Shown piece after piece: positions 60,284 to 64,000 of a stretch of DNA of 64,000 bases. Both the position numbers and the translations under genes were made by a program. Under the pieces are notes generated by a model, which worked only from the letters and a program-made list of their open reading frames with translations, was not told where the DNA came from and ran no database searches. Each line of letters opens with the position of its first letter. Position 1 is the first letter of the stretch. The stretch is from Selaginella tamariscina (lineage: Eukaryota; Streptophyta; Lycopodiopsida; Selaginellales; Selaginellaceae): positions 62,001 through 126,000 of the forward strand of contig PUQB01000331.1 in the NCBI GenBank assembly GCA_003024785.1. Direction: 5' to 3'.

Positions 60284-61602
60284 ATGGGTCACACATTAAC
60301 AAGGTAAATAATATACCTTGATAATTTTAAGGTCAGCTAATTATCATTTTGCAGATGTAATGAAATAATTGAGAACATGGATTTTCAGCATTGCCATGAG
60401 GTAAGAGAGGGGTTTGGCGACAATTTCTTGTGCCACATGTCAGAATGACAGAGTTCATGCAGGAAATGGATAATAATGCAGCTCAAAACATCGTTACCAT
60501 GGGGGCCACTTCATCATCATTTTTATTGGCTTCAGTTCCGAAATCAATTTCTTCAGCGCATGCAATATCTGAATCTTGTAAGGATGATGTACAATTAAAT
60601 GATGAAGGGATAGGCAACGAGATAGTGGCAACGGATAAATGTGAAAGGGAGCAAACAAGTGATTTGCAAAGTATTCAAGAGGCAACGCATCTCATGTTAC
60701 TCATGGCCATATTGTGTTGTTGGATGTCAATGGTGTTCTGCTTCATCGACAAAGGCCCCAGGATAGAAAAAAGAAATCAAACAAGGAGATTTCATTCCTT
60801 GTCATGGTAAATTTCGATATGATATTATTTTTCGTCCAGGGTTGGATCGTCTCTTTCAAAAGCTTAAGGAGATGGGTGCGCTTGTGGGGATTTGGTCATG
60901 CATGCAGATTCATAACTTAACACCGCTGTTGAGTTTACTTAAGAAACATTGTAGTGTTGCAGAAGAGGTGATTCGTAAAGATTGGATTTTTGACCAGCGA
61001 ATGTGTCATAAACCTCTCGAATTTCACAATATAAGAAAGGAAAGCAAGCCATACTTCTTCAAGAATGAAAGAATAATTGGGACTCATGGGGAGATCAGTC
61101 GCTTAAGGATAATGCACAGATGTTAGTAGTAGACGACTCTCCTCAGAAGGCTATGCTCAACCAAAACATTGCTTGTATTCATCCAATCACTTTCGATCCA
61201 TATTCTGATACCGATATCATGGATGAGCTAGTGAACTACTTGGATACGTGCCTCAGAAAGAAGAATCTCGAAAATTTTTGTGAGCAGTATCCACCGTATC
61301 ATACATTTCCTGAAGCTTTTCTTTCTCGTGATATTGAATTTTATAAAATGAAGGATAGCAACCGGGCGCTTTATAATATTATTCTTAAGGAACGTCAGTT
61401 TTTAGATGAGCCTTTATGCAGACCTTCTCTTATCACATCTTATGTATTAACAAGGATGGCAACTCCCAATTGCATTCGTGAGAGTGTTAAGTGGTGGCAA
61501 CAACATCAAGATATTGACCAAAATGATTTGATTAATCCGGAGAGTGATGATTTAGACAAAATGAAAAGATTTCTTTGTATGATAGAAAGAAAGTATTTAT
61601 AA
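60284..61602 (+). CDS. HAD-family, NIF/FCP1-like phosphatase domain protein
   Basis: Exons begin at 60284 (MGHTLTR, donor at 60304) and 60355. The HAD core shows motif I LLDVNGVLLHRQ (near 60714), then GLDRLFQKLKEMGALVGIWS with the motif II serine, KPYFFKN, and motif III/IV MLVVDDSPQKAMLNQNIACI near 61118. That pattern, with VDDSPxK, is typical of FCP1/NLI-interacting-factor phosphatases, which dephosphorylate proteins such as the RNA polymerase II tail; plants have many uncharacterised members. The usual DxDxT is DVNGV here, so the second Asp is replaced and activity is uncertain. A C-terminal region of about 150 residues (CEQYPPYHTFPEAFLSRDIE) has no recognised domain. Around four phase shifts appear. 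It starts 110 bp after the ParB/methyltransferase-like gene on the same strand, so it may share its transcript or element. Confidence 0.65.
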
Positions 61603-64000
61603 AAAATTAACATGTTGATAAGAAAATGATTTCATTTGTAATTATGTTTGATAGTATTTCTTCATTATTGTAAACTATTTTTAGAATAATATGAATATTC
61701 TAAGATATTTTAGGAATATTCCTTACTAAGTAAGGTTATTGAAGGATTAATTAATTAATTAATTAATATTTAAGGCTTAATTACATATTAATTAAATGAT
61801 TAATTAATAATTAAAACTTAAGTATTAATTAGTAATTTATTTTATATTCCCATTTTCACGTATCATGCCACTTTAGTTACAACGTGCATATAAGATGGAT
61901 TTACACACATATTTTGTTGTAATTATTTACGAACTCTTGAGGTACACAATATGAATTACAAATCCTCATGTACAATTTGGACCATATTATTAGTGTTGTC
62001 TCTGCACATCATGGAGAAACTTATAGATGTTAGTACTATTTTGTTACCTTATTTAGTAGGCAAAACAAGCACCCACACACACATGTGATATACATGCATG
62101 CATACACACACACACATGTTTATTTAGTTACCACATTCTAGAGGATATATTATAATGAAGATGGTTTTGATGCATTGAAACTCTTGCATTTAAAGGAAAT
62201 GAAATCATAAAGGTGATTCATTTAGTATATAATAATTTGATATTTACTTTCATTCATGAAAAAAACTAATATTGTTATACAAATAACCTCTTTATTTAAG
62301 TTTAAACACCATGTGTATGTGTTTGTTTTCATGATATTTACTTTATAACAATGCTTAACATGAATAATTTATATAATATATTTAATTTTCATAATTTTAC
62401 ACTATATTCATTATATACATTACCATAATTGGTTACTCTTCTCATGACTACCTTGAATGGTTACTCTCCTCAAAATCAACAAATGTTTGTGTGTGGGTTG
62501 TTAGAAAAACTCACACATGACAACTCACATATACTCATTCAAAAAACCACTAAACCCTTGCATGGTTAATCTCTTCATAACCACCAAATCTTTTATATGG
62601 TTTCTCTATGTCTCTATGTGGATTTTCTAAACAAACCATACACATGAACTCACACATACTCCCAAAAACCACACAATAAAATTGACCATTGCATATATCA
62701 TAAACCACATGTTAAAACATTTGAAAAGCCATTAAAATGACCATTTGCTATGTCATATCAAAAACAATATGTTTTACCCATGTGGTGACTTTAATGATTA
62801 GTCTTTTCATGATCACCAGATGTTTTGTATGTATTTTTTTTTCTTAAAAAATCACACTCGCTGCTCCTTATGTAAGTTCTTGAAGTATTCTATTTCTTTT
62901 CAAATAACACGTTTAAATTTTACAAAGAGTTTTTAGTCTTGAAATCTATAATTCTTCAGAACAACACTTGCTTAGTAAATGGGTGTGGGTTATGAACTAT
63001 AATGTGAAAAGTAGAACTCAAAAGGCAACTTTCATATTGCATACCCAAGTTACTTTACGTTATGTTTTTTCCAAGTTCACATTTGCCTAGATTACTCTAC
63101 CTTATCTTTGTGTAGGTTAATTTACCATACACTTTTACAAAACATGGCAAGTTAGTTTGTGTTGTCTTACAAAACTAAGTCTTATAACGTGGATCATGTG
63201 ATATGTTAAGTCTACACATTATTATAAAATTTTTTTTCTGTCTTTTCTTTAAGGTGTATGAAACTAAAATAATACATGCTTTAAAAAATTGACAATATCC
63301 GTTGAGTTTTGGCTTAGGCGAAGGTTCAATGTTAATTTTGACAATGATGTTTAAATGAGGAAAGGTTTATGTTTAAATGTGGATCTTTGACTTCGGATAA
63401 AGAGACATGTTAAACATAAGAATGAACGATATAGTCTCGCCTTCTAGTAAGTCCATCATTGTCTCTTTGACATAGTAAAACATCTTATTATCGGAATAAT
63501 TATCTGGTGTTAATCTTATGGTACAACGAAAAGTTGAGTATTAGCATATCATGAATATGTTAATAAGATTGTTCAAAGTTAATAATGTAGTCTAAATATT
63601 ATTTAATATTCATAGTATTTCAATAATGCTAGTTATAAGTAGCATTAGGTTGAATAGTTTACTAATTCAAATCCCTTGATTTGGACAACTATAACATAAA
63701 ACCTTAATTAGTTGTAAGAGCGCACTTTGTGTTTAATGTTAATTAATACAACTAACTTGAATATGGTTTATGTTTTATGTGGGATCATGTGAAAAACTAA
63801 GTCATAATAACTTATTGCAATAGAGGGATTTAAGATTACATTCCTATTGGTGCAATTTAGAAGTAAATGGCATGATATACCAAAATGGAAGTGTTTAAAA
63901 CATACATTTACATTTCTAGTTTATTGAGTATAGGAGGACTTACATAGTGAAGGCATTTAGTGCACATTTGTTCATTTCATTACTAACTCCTTAAGCTTAA
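61603..64000. other. AT-rich spacer with diverged tandem repeats
   Basis: No gene seen. A (TTAA)n run lies at 61745-61770. Three diverged copies of a unit built on ggttactcttctcatgaccacc and caaatgtttgtgtg lie at about 62430-62545, 62560-62665 and 62785-62870. The right boundary of the proposed composite element was not recognised. Confidence 0.45.

Overview
The window looks like nuclear DNA of a land plant. Evidence: PLS-type and P-type pentatricopeptide (PPR) genes, a PRT1-like N-degron ubiquitin ligase (RING-RING-ZZ), an ATL RING-H2 ligase, a B3 protein, a GLTP1-type glycolipid transfer protein, a plant-type CENH3, a plant receptor-like cytoplasmic kinase, a domesticated hAT protein, GT-AG introns, and interstitial AAACCCT repeats. 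The chromodomain Ty3/gypsy elements resemble Tcn1-type chromoviruses, which would fit a seed-free plant, but the species cannot be fixed from the sequence. Many genes that should be conserved carry one- or two-base length changes, often in homopolymers. I read most of these as uncorrected assembly errors, although true decay cannot be excluded for the PPR and PRT1 copies.

Layout. 0-3.2 kb: head-to-head PRT1-like copies. 3.2-14.8 kb: host genes almost all on the minus strand (ATL ligase, lipid transfer protein, P-type PPR, B3 protein, small organelle-type protein, PLS-type PPR), then a plus-strand lactonase-type beta-propeller sharing a short divergent promoter with the second PPR. Introns and spacers are full of (GT)n, (GA)n and (TA)n. 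15.4-26.6 kb: an old, heavily decayed Ty3/gypsy element split by a younger chromodomain element, whose 3' LTR is itself split by an inverted solo LTR. 28.4-38.2 kb: GLTP1, hAT-derived gene, kinase and CENH3. 40.6-46.6 kb: a second chromodomain element of the same family with a clear 5-bp target duplication.

The most unusual part is 47.5-61.6 kb. Two genes diverge from a central AT-rich, telomere-motif-bearing region near 52-54 kb. Leftward is a protein with a DUF7869-like RNase-H-fold region, the kind of domain expected of a transposase. Rightward is a protein that joins a beta-rich N-terminal domain, a ParB-like domain and a DNA-methyltransferase-like fold whose catalytic motifs are degenerate. 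A HAD/NIF-type phosphatase gene follows 110 bp behind it. Each of the two divergent genes has, between a likely leader exon and its first coding exon, a dense array of the 18-bp perfect palindrome GGCGGGATTAATCCCGCC (about 18 and 29 copies including degenerate ones). One further copy sits in an internal intron of the ParB/methyltransferase-like gene. I propose that this is one undescribed composite locus, probably a large mobile element or its domesticated descendant, with the palindromes as its own protein- or RNA-level recognition sites.

The remaining space is AT-rich or microsatellite DNA in which I see no gene.
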